Shown here piece after piece: positions 7,370-15,794 of a stretch of DNA of 61,509 bases. Position numbers and translations under genes: made by a program. The stretch comes from an uncultured Prevotellaceae bacterium (GTDB lineage Bacteria; Bacteroidota; Bacteroidia; Bacteroidales; Bacteroidaceae). The stretch is from assembly GCA_900316475.1 (NCBI GenBank), contig ONDA01000013.1, forward strand, positions 1-61,509. Direction: 5' to 3'. The notes beneath the pieces were generated by a model, which saw only the letters and a program-made list of their open reading frames with translations, was not told where the DNA came from and searched no databases. Positions within the stretch are counted from its first letter, which is position 1; each line of letters begins with the position of its first letter.

Positions 7370-8340
7370 TGGACAAGAATCAGAAGAGACGCCTCCTCTG
7401 GCAGTTGCCTTTCCTGGCCCTGCTGATTGTAGGCACAGTCCTGATCATCCGCCAGCAGCGGTCGATGCCCTACCAGCATGACGAGGGCTTCGTCTTCGGC
7501 ACGGTCTACAGCATCACCTACCAGTACGACGAGAACCTGAAGGCCGACATTGAGGCCGAATTGCAGAAGGTCGACGACGAGTTCTCCATGTTCAACGAGC
7601 ACTCCACGGTGGCTCACATCAACCGCGGTGAGCAGGTCACCCGGAGTAAGATGTTCAACGAAATCTTCGAGCTGGCACAGACCGTCAACCGCGAGACCGA
7701 CGGCGCCTTCGACGTTACCGTTGCACCGCTCGTCAACGCCTGGGGCTTCGGCTTCAAGCACGAGTCGATGCCCACTCCCCACCAGGTAGACTCCTTGCTG
7801 AAGGTGCGTCATCAGTACGACTTCTCGGCCATTGCCAAGGGCTACGGCTCCGACGTCGTCGCCCGTCTGCTGCGCAAGCGTGGCATTCAGAACTTTATGA
7901 TTGAGATCGGTGGCGAGATTGTCACCCAGGGCGTCAGCCAGCGCCGCCTGCCGTGGAAGATTGGCGTCACCAAGCCCACCGACGACTCGCTCGCTGTGGG
8001 TAACGAGTTGCAGACCGTCATCAACATCACCGATATCGCCATGGCCACCAGTGGCAACTACCGTAATTTCTACTATAAAGGCGGGCGCAAGTATGCCCAC
8101 ACCATCGACCCCAAGACCGGCTACCCTGTGCAGCACTCCTTGCTCTCTGCCACCGTCTTGGCCAATAGCTGTGCCGTGGCCGATGCCTACGCCACGTCGT
8201 TTATGGTGATGGGCGTTGAGCGCGGCAAACTGTTGCTGGAGCGTCATCCCGAACTGATGGCCTATTTCATCTATGCCAAGCCCGACGGCACCCATGGCGT
8301 GTGGTTTTCGCCGTCGCTGAAGAGCAAGATTTCCGAATAG
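7366..8340 (+). CDS. apbE: FAD:protein FMN transferase
   Basis: ApbE attaches FMN covalently to a Thr of target flavoproteins such as RnfG/NqrC, outside the cytoplasm. The 324-aa protein has one N-terminal membrane anchor (about 10-28), then the ApbE fold. Visible motifs are VTVAPLVNAWGF, AIAKGYGSDVV, MIEIGGEI and the Mg/FAD-binding AHTIDPKTGYPV. Length is normal. It is the last enzyme of the overlapping GT2 cluster. Its flavoprotein client is not encoded nearby. Confidence 0.93.
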   Translation: MMDKNQKRRLLWQLPFLALLIVGTVLIIRQQRSMPYQHDEGFVFGTVYSITYQYDENLKADIEAELQKVDDEFSMFNEHSTVAHINRGEQVTRSKMFNEIFELAQTVNRETDGAFDVTVAPLVNAWGFGFKHESMPTPHQVDSLLKVRHQYDFSAIAKGYGSDVVARLLRKRGIQNFMIEIGGEIVTQGVSQRRLPWKIGVTKPTDDSLAVGNELQTVINITDIAMATSGNYRNFYYKGGRKYAHTIDPKTGYPVQHSLLSATVLANSCAVADAYATSFMVMGVERGKLLLERHPELMAYFIYAKPDGTHGVWFSPSLKSKISE

Positions 8341-8344
8341 CGCC

Positions 8345-9019
8345 ATGCCCGTCCTCAAGCTCTACGACCACCTCCTGCAGTTCCCTTTGTTCCAGGGCAT
8401 GAGCCGTGACGATCTGGCTCAGGTGGCAGGTCATACTAAGTTCGGCTTCCAGAAGTCGTCGGCAGGGCAGACGGTCGTTGCCGCCGGCGACGCTTGCACA
8501 CAGCTCTTCTTCCTGCTTTCCGGCACGCTTCAGGCTGAGAGCTTCTCCGACGACCGTTCCTACAGCGTCGTTGAGGAGTTGGCGGCTCCCTACCTGCTGC
8601 AGCCAGAGGCCATCTTCGGCTATCATCAGGTGTTCACCCACACTTTCAAGGCCTCTGCGGAGTGCAGCTTCATCACCCTCGACAAGTCCGAGGTGAGGCA
8701 GCTGAGCGAGCATTTCCTTGTCTTCCGCCTCAATCTGCTTAATATCTACGCCACGCAGAGCCAGAAGCAGCAGCGCCAGCTGTGGCAGCGTTATCCCGAG
8801 ACGCTGACCGAGCGCATCGTCCGTTTCCTCAGTCAGCGCTGTCTCTATCCCTCAGGTCCCAAGACGTTTCATATTCTGATGACGCGCCTGGCCGACGAGG
8901 TCGGCGACAGCCGTCTCGACGTCAGCCGTGCCCTCAACCAGCTGCAGCGCGCCGGTCTCCTCCAGCTTCATCGCGGTCGCATCGAGGTGCCGCAGATGGA
9001 GAACCTGCCGATGCCGTAA
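8345..9019 (+). CDS. Crp/Fnr-family transcription regulator
   Basis: 224 aa with an N-terminal cyclic-nucleotide-binding-type jelly roll (about 15-120) and a C-terminal winged helix (about 150-215, with SRLDVSRALNQLQRAGLL as recognition region). No Fnr-type cysteine cluster is visible. It begins 4 nt after apbE and is probably in the same transcript. Bacteroidales have many such regulators of unknown ligand. A direct target is not evident here. Confidence 0.85.
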   Translation: MPVLKLYDHLLQFPLFQGMSRDDLAQVAGHTKFGFQKSSAGQTVVAAGDACTQLFFLLSGTLQAESFSDDRSYSVVEELAAPYLLQPEAIFGYHQVFTHTFKASAECSFITLDKSEVRQLSEHFLVFRLNLLNIYATQSQKQQRQLWQRYPETLTERIVRFLSQRCLYPSGPKTFHILMTRLADEVGDSRLDVSRALNQLQRAGLLQLHRGRIEVPQMENLPMP

Positions 9020-9125
9020 GGCGTTGCGTTCATCAGCCGACAACTTTGACTGGTTATTCAATCACTTTTCGGCCGTACCGTTCGAAAAAAATATCATTTT
9101 TCTTGCATCTTTCAGACTTTTTTTA

Positions 9126-9133
9126 TAACTTTG
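9126..9133 (+). promoter_or_regulatory. -7 box (TAACTTTG) for the structured leader
   Basis: Strong consensus match 107 nt after the Crp/Fnr gene. The next start codon with a signal peptide is 411 nt downstream, so it would make an unusually long 5' leader or a separate RNA. Confidence 0.75.
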
Positions 9134-9139
9134 CCTCCG

Positions 9140-9544
9140 ACTCAGTTAGTCCATAGGTGCTGGCAGGCGTTAGCGCCGCTGGCAGACAGGGGCTTCGAGG
9201 GGTCAAAGACAATTTGGAAAAAAGGACGTTTACGAACGTTATCTTCGACCGTAGAATCTCGCAAATTCAAGCACAGGAAGAGAACGCAACGGAGCGTCCG
9301 CGTTGGGTGTATTATACCCTGCCGCCACTTGCAGTGACGGCAGACCAGTGTAATATCTCACGGCGTGGGCTAACTCGAGTTGCTTATCCTTGTGCAAGGC
9401 AATGCGAGAGCCTGTGGGATAAGCGAGAAGTAGAGCACCCACGTCTTTCGCGTTTAACACAACCTACGCAATTTTTCGAGAACCGCTGAATCGGGGTGGC
9501 TATAGGCAGAAGGAATAGGTCTATAACTTAAAACATTTACGCTT
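9140..9544 (+). ncRNA. Candidate structured RNA or long 5' leader
   Basis: No convincing protein is encoded here, but the RNA has many helices. GGCG/CGCC lies near 9165. ACGTT/AACGT lies at 9227-9240. A 6-bp hairpin is at 9305-9319. A long hairpin CTGCCG/CGGCAG spans 9319-9343, with an inner CACT/AGTG helix. CGTGGG (9364-9369) pairs with CCCACG (9438-9443) and encloses CTTATCC (9383-9389) paired with GGATAAG (9417-9423). The nested layout resembles a riboswitch or other cis-regulatory RNA. It leads into a truncated LRR gene. Short open frames (9157-9489 plus, 9239-9460 minus) exist but show no protein features. Ligand and class are unknown to me. Confidence 0.5.
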
Positions 9545-9775
9545 ATGAAAAAACTATTTATTTTGTTCGTGCTCTTGCTCAGCAGCATCGGCATGAATGC
9601 CGTGACTTTCGAGGTGGACGGCATCAAGTACAATGTGCTTACGACTTCACCAGACTATACGGTGGAAGTGACGGGGTATAACGCTGACTATGAGGGTGAC
9701 CTTGTGCTCAATGGTACGGTGGATTATGACAATCACACCTATCATGTGGTGAGTATTGGAGGCCATCAAGGTTGA
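9545..9775 (+). pseudogene. Truncated BspA-type LRR surface protein
   Basis: 76 codons. A good signal peptide (KKLFILFVLLLSSIGMNA) is followed by VTFEVDGIKYNVL and YHVVSIG, the standard N-terminus of Prevotella LRR_5 proteins, which normally continue for hundreds of residues. Here the frame switches at about 9758-9766 into sequence belonging to the opposing antitoxin-like gene and stops. A deletion or insertion has evidently removed the rest. It sits behind the long structured leader. Confidence 0.75.
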
Positions 9776-10019
9776 TTTCGCGGTTAAGAGGACGCCCATC
9801 ATTACGATGCTTCATCATCTGATAGTACTCTTCTCCTTCTTCTGTTTCCGACCAAATACCTGCCAATTTAAGAAATTCAGCCTTACGTTCTTCTGCAGAA
9901 AGTGTTGCTGTCTTTTCTTTGGGCATAATCAGTTTGTTGGCCAACCACTCACGATCGTTCTGCGAGAGTGAAAGCCCCTGCAGATATGTCCACAAATTGT
10001 TCAATGCAAATGATGTCAT
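9708..10019 (-). CDS. Orphan antitoxin-like small protein
   Basis: Starting at ATG 10019 the frame reads MTSFALNNLWTYLQGLSLSQ followed by a charged helical segment. This resembles small Prevotella antitoxins that precede PIN or RelE-type toxins. The last 15-17 residues are read antisense to the LRR fragment and are probably foreign, so the natural C-terminus would lie near EINLDGL (about 9760). No toxin gene follows, which suggests it was lost in the event that truncated the LRR gene. The frame is open upstream to 10436, but that part covers the promoter and is non-coding. Function is inferred from resemblance only. Confidence 0.6.
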   Translation of the reverse strand: MTSFALNNLWTYLQGLSLSQNDREWLANKLIMPKEKTATLSAEERKAEFLKLAGIWSETEEGEEYYQMMKHRNDGRPLNREINLDGLQYSPHDRCDCHNPPYH

Positions 10020-10044
10020 AAGCCAAATATCTTTGATTACGCTG

Positions 10045-10052
10045 CAAAAATA
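10045..10052 (-). promoter_or_regulatory. -7 box (TATTTTTG) for the antitoxin-like gene
   Basis: TAnnTTTG on the minus strand, 25 nt before the ATG at 10019. Confidence 0.55.
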
Positions 10053-10080
10053 AGAATAAAAACTGAAACAACAAAATAAA

Positions 10081-10215
10081 GATGGAAAAAAAGAATATGC
10101 AGACCACGGATGTGGTAGGGCTGGGGGAGAAAATCCCCTGAGGAGCGGGGAGCCGCTCTCCCCGGCTATCAGTTCACATGGCCCGGCAAGCGCAATGCCA
10201 TTCGTTAGGCTAGGT
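10081..10215. other. GC-rich inverted-repeat block of unknown role
   Basis: An isolated GC-rich island in AT-rich DNA between two divergent promoters. It contains a GGGGAG/CTCTCCCC hairpin around 10147-10163 and runs such as GGGGGAGAAAATCCCC near 10124-10139. Neither strand gives a convincing protein. It could be a small RNA or the remnant of a mobile element. I cannot assign it. Confidence 0.35.
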
Positions 10216-10230
10216 TTTTTTTGTTTTTTC

Positions 10231-10261
10231 TTTGCGGTTTGTTGGAAAATGTGTAACTTTG
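10231..10261 (+). promoter_or_regulatory. Promoter for the 10320 gene
   Basis: TTTG at 10231-10234 and TAACTTTG at 10254-10261, separated by 19 nt. This is a full Bacteroidetes -33/-7 pair, 58 nt before the ATG. Confidence 0.75.
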
Positions 10262-10319
10262 CAGCGTAGTAGAGAGAATCAAGTCTGCCGCTGCAAACAT
10301 TAATCATTAAAATCTGTCT

Positions 10320-11552
10320 ATGAGAAGAAGTCTTACTATGAGTCTGTTGTTGTGGTGCTCGTTGCTGCTGTGCCGGGTGGCAAGAGCCGACGGCGTGACG
10401 CACGTGGCGTTTAGTGAGACGTTTGACGTCAACCAAAGCACAGGCGGTCGCGATGGCGTTTACGGTGGTAGCGGTGTCGCGTCAGGCGATATAGCATATA
10501 TTCAGGAAGGGTGGATAGGAAGCAAGTTGTATGGCGGCTCCGCGTGTCTGCGTTTTGGCAATTTCGGCAATGACGGCAGCTGCACGACGCCAGAGTTTGT
10601 ACTGATAGGTGCGGCCAAGACGGCCACGCTGACCGATGCCTGCACGTTCTGGCCCAATACCACCGAGGAGGCCGTGATGACGGTCACGGTGGTTCCTGCC
10701 GACAGCACCACCGTCTATTATACCACTGACGGCACGGAACCCACACCGTCGAACGGACACGTGGCTATGCTGACTTCAAACTTCAGCATCGAGGGAACGA
10801 CGACGGTGAAGGCCAGAGCCTACTTCAAGACGCTGGCCAGCGACATGGTTTCCAGAACCTATACGCAGGGAGCTACCGTGGGCAGCATAGCAGCCTTCAA
10901 GGCACTGGCCGACGGCACCGAGACGCGTCTGGCCATCAGCGCTGATGCCAATGCCCGCGTGTTGCACGGCTATAATAATAAGGTGTATCTGCGCGACAAT
11001 TCAGGAGCCATCTGCTTCGACTTCGGCACGACGGCAGTGTTCAATCCTGCCCCTGTCCACAACCAGCACGTTGCCGGATGGATTGTGGGCCGTAAGCAGA
11101 CGGAGAACGGACTGCCGAAGCTGGTGGCTACGGGCAACACCACGACCGACTACCTGGCGATGGCCGCCCCGGTGACAGAGGCTGCCACGGAGCCCGCCGC
11201 CACCATCAGCGACAAGGTGACCATCGACGGACAGCAGGTGGACGGCGTCTATCCTGACGTGAAATGCGGGCTGGCGGGCACCTGCGACCACGAGCTGCTG
11301 GTGCCGAAATACTTCTATATGGCGCTGCTGCACTACAACAAGGCGACGGACACCTATCACGCCGTGGCCTTCTGGACGGAGCATCTGAACGTGAGTGACA
11401 AGAACAAGAATTTTGGCGACTATGCTATCAGCATCGACGAGCTGCAGCGCCGGACGGGCATCGACTTCTTCTGCAATCTGCCCGATGCCGTGGAGGTGGA
11501 TGTGGAGGCGACGGTCGACCTGGACTTCTGGAATTTGACAAAGAAGAATTAG
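10320..11552 (+). CDS. Secreted protein with chitobiase-like domain
   Basis: 410 aa with a signal peptide ending near RARADG (residue 25). Residues about 110-175 contain TVYYTTDGTEPTPSNG and end in TVKARAYF, the pattern of the CHB_HEX_C_1 chitobiase C-terminal domain, a beta-sandwich in cell-surface proteins. The region after residue 185 (IAAFKALADGTETRL, VYLRDNSGAICFDFG) looks like a small beta-barrel domain seen in Prevotella secreted proteins. The N-terminal SETFD segment seems shortened, as though internal sequence was lost. Start ATG 10320 fits the promoter. A histidine-kinase lipoprotein follows 12 nt downstream, so they may be co-transcribed. Function unknown. Confidence 0.75.
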   Translation: MRRSLTMSLLLWCSLLLCRVARADGVTHVAFSETFDVNQSTGGRDGVYGGSGVASGDIAYIQEGWIGSKLYGGSACLRFGNFGNDGSCTTPEFVLIGAAKTATLTDACTFWPNTTEEAVMTVTVVPADSTTVYYTTDGTEPTPSNGHVAMLTSNFSIEGTTTVKARAYFKTLASDMVSRTYTQGATVGSIAAFKALADGTETRLAISADANARVLHGYNNKVYLRDNSGAICFDFGTTAVFNPAPVHNQHVAGWIVGRKQTENGLPKLVATGNTTTDYLAMAAPVTEAATEPAATISDKVTIDGQQVDGVYPDVKCGLAGTCDHELLVPKYFYMALLHYNKATDTYHAVAFWTEHLNVSDKNKNFGDYAISIDELQRRTGIDFFCNLPDAVEVDVEATVDLDFWNLTKKN

Positions 11553-11564
11553 GAGTAAAGACAA

Positions 11565-13274
11565 ATGTTCAATAGACTTGGGCTGCTTTTAATGTTAATT
11601 GCCGCTTTGACGGTGTCGTCGTGCGGTAGTAGGCGTGCAGGATTTTTCCACACAGAGGAGCAGGCGGTGACGGTCAGTCCGCTGGCCAAGCAGTTGGGCT
11701 TCTCAAAGGACCGGCCGCTGGTGATGGGTATGAACACCAGCTATGCGCCGCTGCAGTATGTCGATGATAAAGGTACACCCAGCGGCTATGACGTGGAGTT
11801 CACCAAGGTGTTGATGCGCCGCATGGGCATCCCCTTCGCCTTCTCGCCGAACCACTGGGACAAGATGTCGCCCGGCGTCATCGAGGGCAAGTACGATTTA
11901 GGAATGCTGGTCTATTCGGCTTATCGCAAGGAGCTGACTAACTACTCCAACGCCGTCTTCAGGATGTACTACCAGATAGTCTATCGCAAGAAAGACTATA
12001 CCGAATTTGACTTCCGCCACCTGAAGGGTCGGCGGATAGCCTATATGAAGTCGCGCCCCATAGGTCTGATGCTGAAGAAGGAAGGCGCCGTCGGCGACAG
12101 CATCACCGACCTGCGCCAAGCCTTCCTCGACCTGGCTAAAGGGCGGTATGACGGACTTATCTGCTACCGTTTCCAGGCAAAGTATGATTTGGAACAGTTA
12201 GGACTCACCGACCAGCTGCAGGCCGACGAACTGTCGCTCGAGCCCCGTGAGTATTGCTATGCCAGCCACGACTCGCTGCTCATCATGGCCATCAATGACG
12301 AGTTGCGGAAGATGGAAGCAGAAGGCATCATCGACGCGGTCTACGGGCAGGACGTCGTCGCGTCGTTCGGCGTCAGCGAGATTCCCGTCTGGGTGTGGGT
12401 GCTGCTGGCCCTGCTGACGTTTGTGTTCCTAGTCGTGTTCAGCGTCAACCGCTACCGTCTGAGTCGCCACCTGCAAATAGTCCATAAGCGGTTGCAGATA
12501 GCCTACAGACAGATGGAGGAGAAGAACGTCGCCCTGCAGGCAGCCAACATACGGGCCGAGGAGTCGACGCGTATGAAGACGGCCTTCATCAAGCAAATCT
12601 CCCACGAGATACGCACGCCGCTGAACATCCTCAGCGGTTTTACCCAGGTACTGGCAACGCCAGACAGCCGACTGTCGGAGGCAGAGCGCGCTGAGGCTTC
12701 CAGGCAGGTGGTGGAAAGTACGGCACGCATTACAGGACTTGTGAACAAGATGCTCGAGTTGTCGGACATCAGCAGCAATACGGTGCTGAATCGCGACGAG
12801 GAGGTCACGGCGCAGTATGTGGCCAGTCTGGCGGTGATGACCTCGGGCGTGGAGAAAGCCGAGCATATAGACTTCGACCTGCGCTTTGAAGCAGGTGTCG
12901 ACCAGCCGTTTAAGACCCATCTCAGCTCCGTCGTCCGTATCGTGGAGCTGTTGCTCGACAATGCCATCAAATTCACCCATCCGCCAGAGGCCTATATGGC
13001 CAAGCTGAAGGTGACGAGAAAGGAGCGCGTGACGCTTTCGGTAGGCTATGAGAACGGTGTGGTGCGCTTTGTGGTGGAAGACACGGGCATCGGCATACCT
13101 GAGAAAGAGGCCGAGCACATTTTCGACGAGTTTGTACAGCTGGACGAGTATTATGACGGTACAGGCATCGGTCTGGCTGTCGCCCGCTCACTGGCCCGCC
13201 GTCTGGACGGCGATGTCGTGCTTGACACCAGCTACACGAACGGTGCCCGCTTTGTGGTCACGCTGGCAGGATGA
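11565..13274 (+). CDS. Sensor histidine kinase with SBP_bac_3 sensor
   Basis: 569 aa. The N-terminus has a lipobox-like LTVSSC (Cys near residue 20), then a periplasmic binding-protein-3 domain (about 45-255: VMGMNTSYAPLQYVDDKGTP, later DLGMLVYSAYRKELTNYS). A membrane helix follows (about 268-290), then a coiled coil, a HisKA domain with phosphoacceptor H347 in ISHEIRTPLN, and a HATPase domain with N box LLDNAIKF and G boxes DTGIGIP and GTGIGLAVA. All kinase motifs are intact. No receiver domain or response regulator is adjacent. The sensor domain family usually binds amino acids or small ligands. Being next to the cobalamin riboswitch operon may be accidental. Confidence 0.9.
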   Translation: MFNRLGLLLMLIAALTVSSCGSRRAGFFHTEEQAVTVSPLAKQLGFSKDRPLVMGMNTSYAPLQYVDDKGTPSGYDVEFTKVLMRRMGIPFAFSPNHWDKMSPGVIEGKYDLGMLVYSAYRKELTNYSNAVFRMYYQIVYRKKDYTEFDFRHLKGRRIAYMKSRPIGLMLKKEGAVGDSITDLRQAFLDLAKGRYDGLICYRFQAKYDLEQLGLTDQLQADELSLEPREYCYASHDSLLIMAINDELRKMEAEGIIDAVYGQDVVASFGVSEIPVWVWVLLALLTFVFLVVFSVNRYRLSRHLQIVHKRLQIAYRQMEEKNVALQAANIRAEESTRMKTAFIKQISHEIRTPLNILSGFTQVLATPDSRLSEAERAEASRQVVESTARITGLVNKMLELSDISSNTVLNRDEEVTAQYVASLAVMTSGVEKAEHIDFDLRFEAGVDQPFKTHLSSVVRIVELLLDNAIKFTHPPEAYMAKLKVTRKERVTLSVGYENGVVRFVVEDTGIGIPEKEAEHIFDEFVQLDEYYDGTGIGLAVARSLARRLDGDVVLDTSYTNGARFVVTLAG

Positions 13275-13344
13275 GCCGTGCGCAGAAATACCGGTGTGAG
13301 TTTGTTTTTTTTAGCGTTTTTTTGGTGTATATAAAAAAAATGCG

Positions 13345-13352
13345 TATCTTTG
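13345..13352 (+). promoter_or_regulatory. -7 box (TATCTTTG) for the cobalamin-riboswitch operon
   Basis: Consensus match with TTTG at 13321-13324, 20 nt upstream. Transcription would start near 13360, just before the riboswitch. Confidence 0.75.
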
Positions 13353-13359
13353 CAGCCGT

Positions 13360-13560
13360 TTTGGTGATGACGGGGTGTTCCACTCCGGCATAAAAGGGAA
13401 TCAGGTGAGAGTCCTGAGCAGTACCCGCTACTGTCATCCCCTTGTGAAAAGTCCGAACAAAACCACTGGCGCGTGCCGGGAAGGTGGGCTTTTTGGGGAG
13501 AGCCAGGAGACCTGCCAGAGCAGTATTACCGTCCACGTGTCTCGGGAATAAGGCGCGTGG
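13360..13560 (+). promoter_or_regulatory. Cobalamin (adenosylcobalamin-class) riboswitch
   Basis: The conserved core AGGGAATCAGGTGAGA and CCTGAGCAGTACCCGC lies at 13395-13430. The B12 box GCCAGGAGACCTGCC is at 13502-13516. A distal hairpin CCACG/CGTGG around 13532-13560 fits the kissing-loop and expression platform region. These are diagnostic of the cobalamin riboswitch, which lowers expression when corrinoid is sufficient. It precedes the TonB receptor start by about 27 nt, so it probably controls translation initiation as well as the whole operon to 22839. Confidence 0.95.
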
Positions 13561-13586
13561 ATGTGAAAGAAGTTTTACAAAGTAGA

Positions 13587-15707
13587 ATGAGAAGACTGCT
13601 TACCTTTGCGGTTTGCTTGACGTGTCTGGCTGTCAGCGGTCAGACGCGCAGACAGCACCAGAGCCACTTGCGCGACAGTGTGGCCTTGGGCGACGTCACC
13701 GTTACCGGCAAGTCGAAGACCCAGAAGCTCAGGGAGGGTGCCCTGTCGGTGAACGCCATCGACGTGCGCTCGCAGGTTGGCTCCATCCATTCGCTCAGCG
13801 GGCTTATAGACCGTACAACAGGTGTGAAAATCCGCGAAGACGGTGGCATCGGTTCCGACTTCGAATTGTCCGTCAATGGCATGTCGGGCAGTTCCGTGCG
13901 CTACTTTATCGACGGCGTTCCCCTTGATACGAAAGGCTCTGGGGTGACGATAGCCAATATGCCAGTGAGTATGGTCGACTATGTTGAAGTCTATAAGGGC
14001 GTCATGCCGTCGTGGCTTTGCAGCGATGTGCTTGGCGGAGCCGTCAACATTGTGACACATCGTAGGAAGTCGGACTATCTGGAAGCATCCTACGGCGTTG
14101 GTTCGTTCCATACCCATCAGGGCGAAGTCTGTGGTCAGCACGTCTTCAGTAACGGTCTGACGCTACGTCCTTCAGTGGCCGTCAACTATTCCAAGAACGA
14201 CTACCTGATGAAGGATGTCGAGGTATGGGACGAGGAGGCTGGCCTTTACCTGCCGCGTGAGCGCCGCCGCTTTCATGACGACTATTTCTCACTGCTTGGG
14301 CAGTTGGAGGTTGGCGTCAGCGACAAGCCATGGGCCGACAACTGTTTTGTCACCCTTACTTATAATAAGGTGGACAAGGAACTGCAGACCAATCAGGTTC
14401 AGAACCATGTCATCGGCATGGCCGACAACCGGAGTAGTGCCTGGAGCGTGGCCCTGCGTTACCAGAAGAGAGATTTCCTGATGAAGAAGCTCAATGCCAG
14501 TCTGTCGTTGTCGCATACGTGGGACCATTCTGTCGCTACCGATACGGCACACCGCAAGTACGACTGGAATGGCGACTACATCAAAAGTTCGCGCAACGAG
14601 ATGACCGGTCGGGCCTTTATGCAGCGTCACTACAAACGGCCTCTCACTCTGGCCAAAGCCGACCTTGCCTATCGTTTTTCAGACGAGCATCTCATTAATC
14701 TGAGTTACTCGTTCAACAGGACGGGCAATGACCGCTGGGACGAGGTGGATGCCAACTTTGAACCTGCCAACGACCTGTTTGCGAAGCACGTTTTCGGGTT
14801 GGCCTACAATCAGTCGCTGCTGCAGGGGCGTCTGTACAACACGTTTTTCGTGAAGGACTACGTGAACCACCTGCAGATAGAGCAGAGCGATTTGTATTTT
14901 ATCACGGGCTCAAAGGCCATGACCGGCTCGAACACCCAGAACAGTTTCGGAGGCGGCTTGGGAACAAAATTTGAACTGATGCCGCTGTTGGCCGTCAAAG
15001 CCAACTACGAGCACAGCGTGCGATTGCCATTGGCCCGTGAACTGTTAGGTAACGGCACCACCATCTTTGCCAATACGACCCTGAAGCCTGAAGAGAGCAA
15101 TAACCTGAATGCAGGTGTCTTCGGCACTTTCATGTCAGGGCGACACAGCCTGTATTATGAGCTGAACGGATTCCTGCGCTACGTGGAGAACTATATCCAG
15201 CCTCAGATATCTGACGATGAAGGCTATCTGCAGTATGTCAACCAGCCTGCCGTCAGCATCAAGGGACTGGAAGGAGAGCTGCGCTACGACTGGGACAAGC
15301 GGTTGCAGGCCGTGGCGAACATCAGCTGGCAGGACGCTCGCGACGACAAACGCTACAAGGACGACGGCAAACCGTCGGTAACCTATAATAATCATGTGCC
15401 AAACCGCCCCTGGCTCTTCGCTTCGGCCGATGTGCATTACCGCTTCGGGAATGTTGTCGCGGGGCTCGACTATCAGTGGGTACACTGGTTCTACCTCTCA
15501 TGGGAGGCCTACGGACTGCCCGAGACGAAAGCGCGAATACCTGAGAAGAACTTGTTGGGTGCCAATGTCACCTATTCCTGGCAAGACAACCGCTACAGTG
15601 TGTCGGTAGACTGTCAGAACCTGCTCGACCAGACGGTGTACGACAATTACAAGCTGCAGAAGCCCGGACGGGCGCTGTTTGTGAAATTCAGAGTGCTGAT
15701 ACATTAA
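13587..15707 (+). CDS. TonB-dependent receptor, BtuB-like
   Basis: 706 aa. The signal peptide ends near AVSGQ. A plug domain with VTVTGKSKTQKLREGALSVN and YFIDGVPLD follows, then a 22-strand-type beta barrel ending in VKFRVLIH. No carboxypeptidase-regulatory domain precedes the plug, unlike SusC. The riboswitch upstream makes corrinoid or a cobalamin precursor the likely substrate. The open frame runs back to 13473 through the B12 box, so I place the start at the internal Met at 13587, which carries the signal peptide. No btuF/C/D genes are in the window. The next five genes are the partner system. Confidence 0.9.
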   Translation: MRRLLTFAVCLTCLAVSGQTRRQHQSHLRDSVALGDVTVTGKSKTQKLREGALSVNAIDVRSQVGSIHSLSGLIDRTTGVKIREDGGIGSDFELSVNGMSGSSVRYFIDGVPLDTKGSGVTIANMPVSMVDYVEVYKGVMPSWLCSDVLGGAVNIVTHRRKSDYLEASYGVGSFHTHQGEVCGQHVFSNGLTLRPSVAVNYSKNDYLMKDVEVWDEEAGLYLPRERRRFHDDYFSLLGQLEVGVSDKPWADNCFVTLTYNKVDKELQTNQVQNHVIGMADNRSSAWSVALRYQKRDFLMKKLNASLSLSHTWDHSVATDTAHRKYDWNGDYIKSSRNEMTGRAFMQRHYKRPLTLAKADLAYRFSDEHLINLSYSFNRTGNDRWDEVDANFEPANDLFAKHVFGLAYNQSLLQGRLYNTFFVKDYVNHLQIEQSDLYFITGSKAMTGSNTQNSFGGGLGTKFELMPLLAVKANYEHSVRLPLARELLGNGTTIFANTTLKPEESNNLNAGVFGTFMSGRHSLYYELNGFLRYVENYIQPQISDDEGYLQYVNQPAVSIKGLEGELRYDWDKRLQAVANISWQDARDDKRYKDDGKPSVTYNNHVPNRPWLFASADVHYRFGNVVAGLDYQWVHWFYLSWEAYGLPETKARIPEKNLLGANVTYSWQDNRYSVSVDCQNLLDQTVYDNYKLQKPGRALFVKFRVLIH

Positions 15708-15777
15708 ACATTAAACATTAAAGATTAAAGATTAAAGATTAAAGATTAAAGATTAAACATTATACATTAAACATTAT
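15701..15777 (+). repeat. Eleven tandem heptamers after the TonB receptor
   Basis: Units acattaa (x3), agattaa (x5), then acattat, acattaa and acattat follow in strict 7-nt register. The first unit contains the receptor stop codon. The array fills most of the 87-nt gap to the DUF4374-like gene. Confidence 0.85.
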
Positions 15778-15794
15778 AATTAACAATTAAAAAA

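Noticed and set aside
9157-9489. Open frames of 110 codons (plus) and 73 codons (minus, 9239-9460) in the 9.1-9.5 kb region
   Set aside because: Neither shows a signal peptide, motif or protein-like composition. The DNA is better explained as structured RNA.
13473-13586. Upstream extension of the TonB receptor frame
   Set aside because: It runs through the B12 box of the riboswitch. The signal peptide starts at the Met at 13587.
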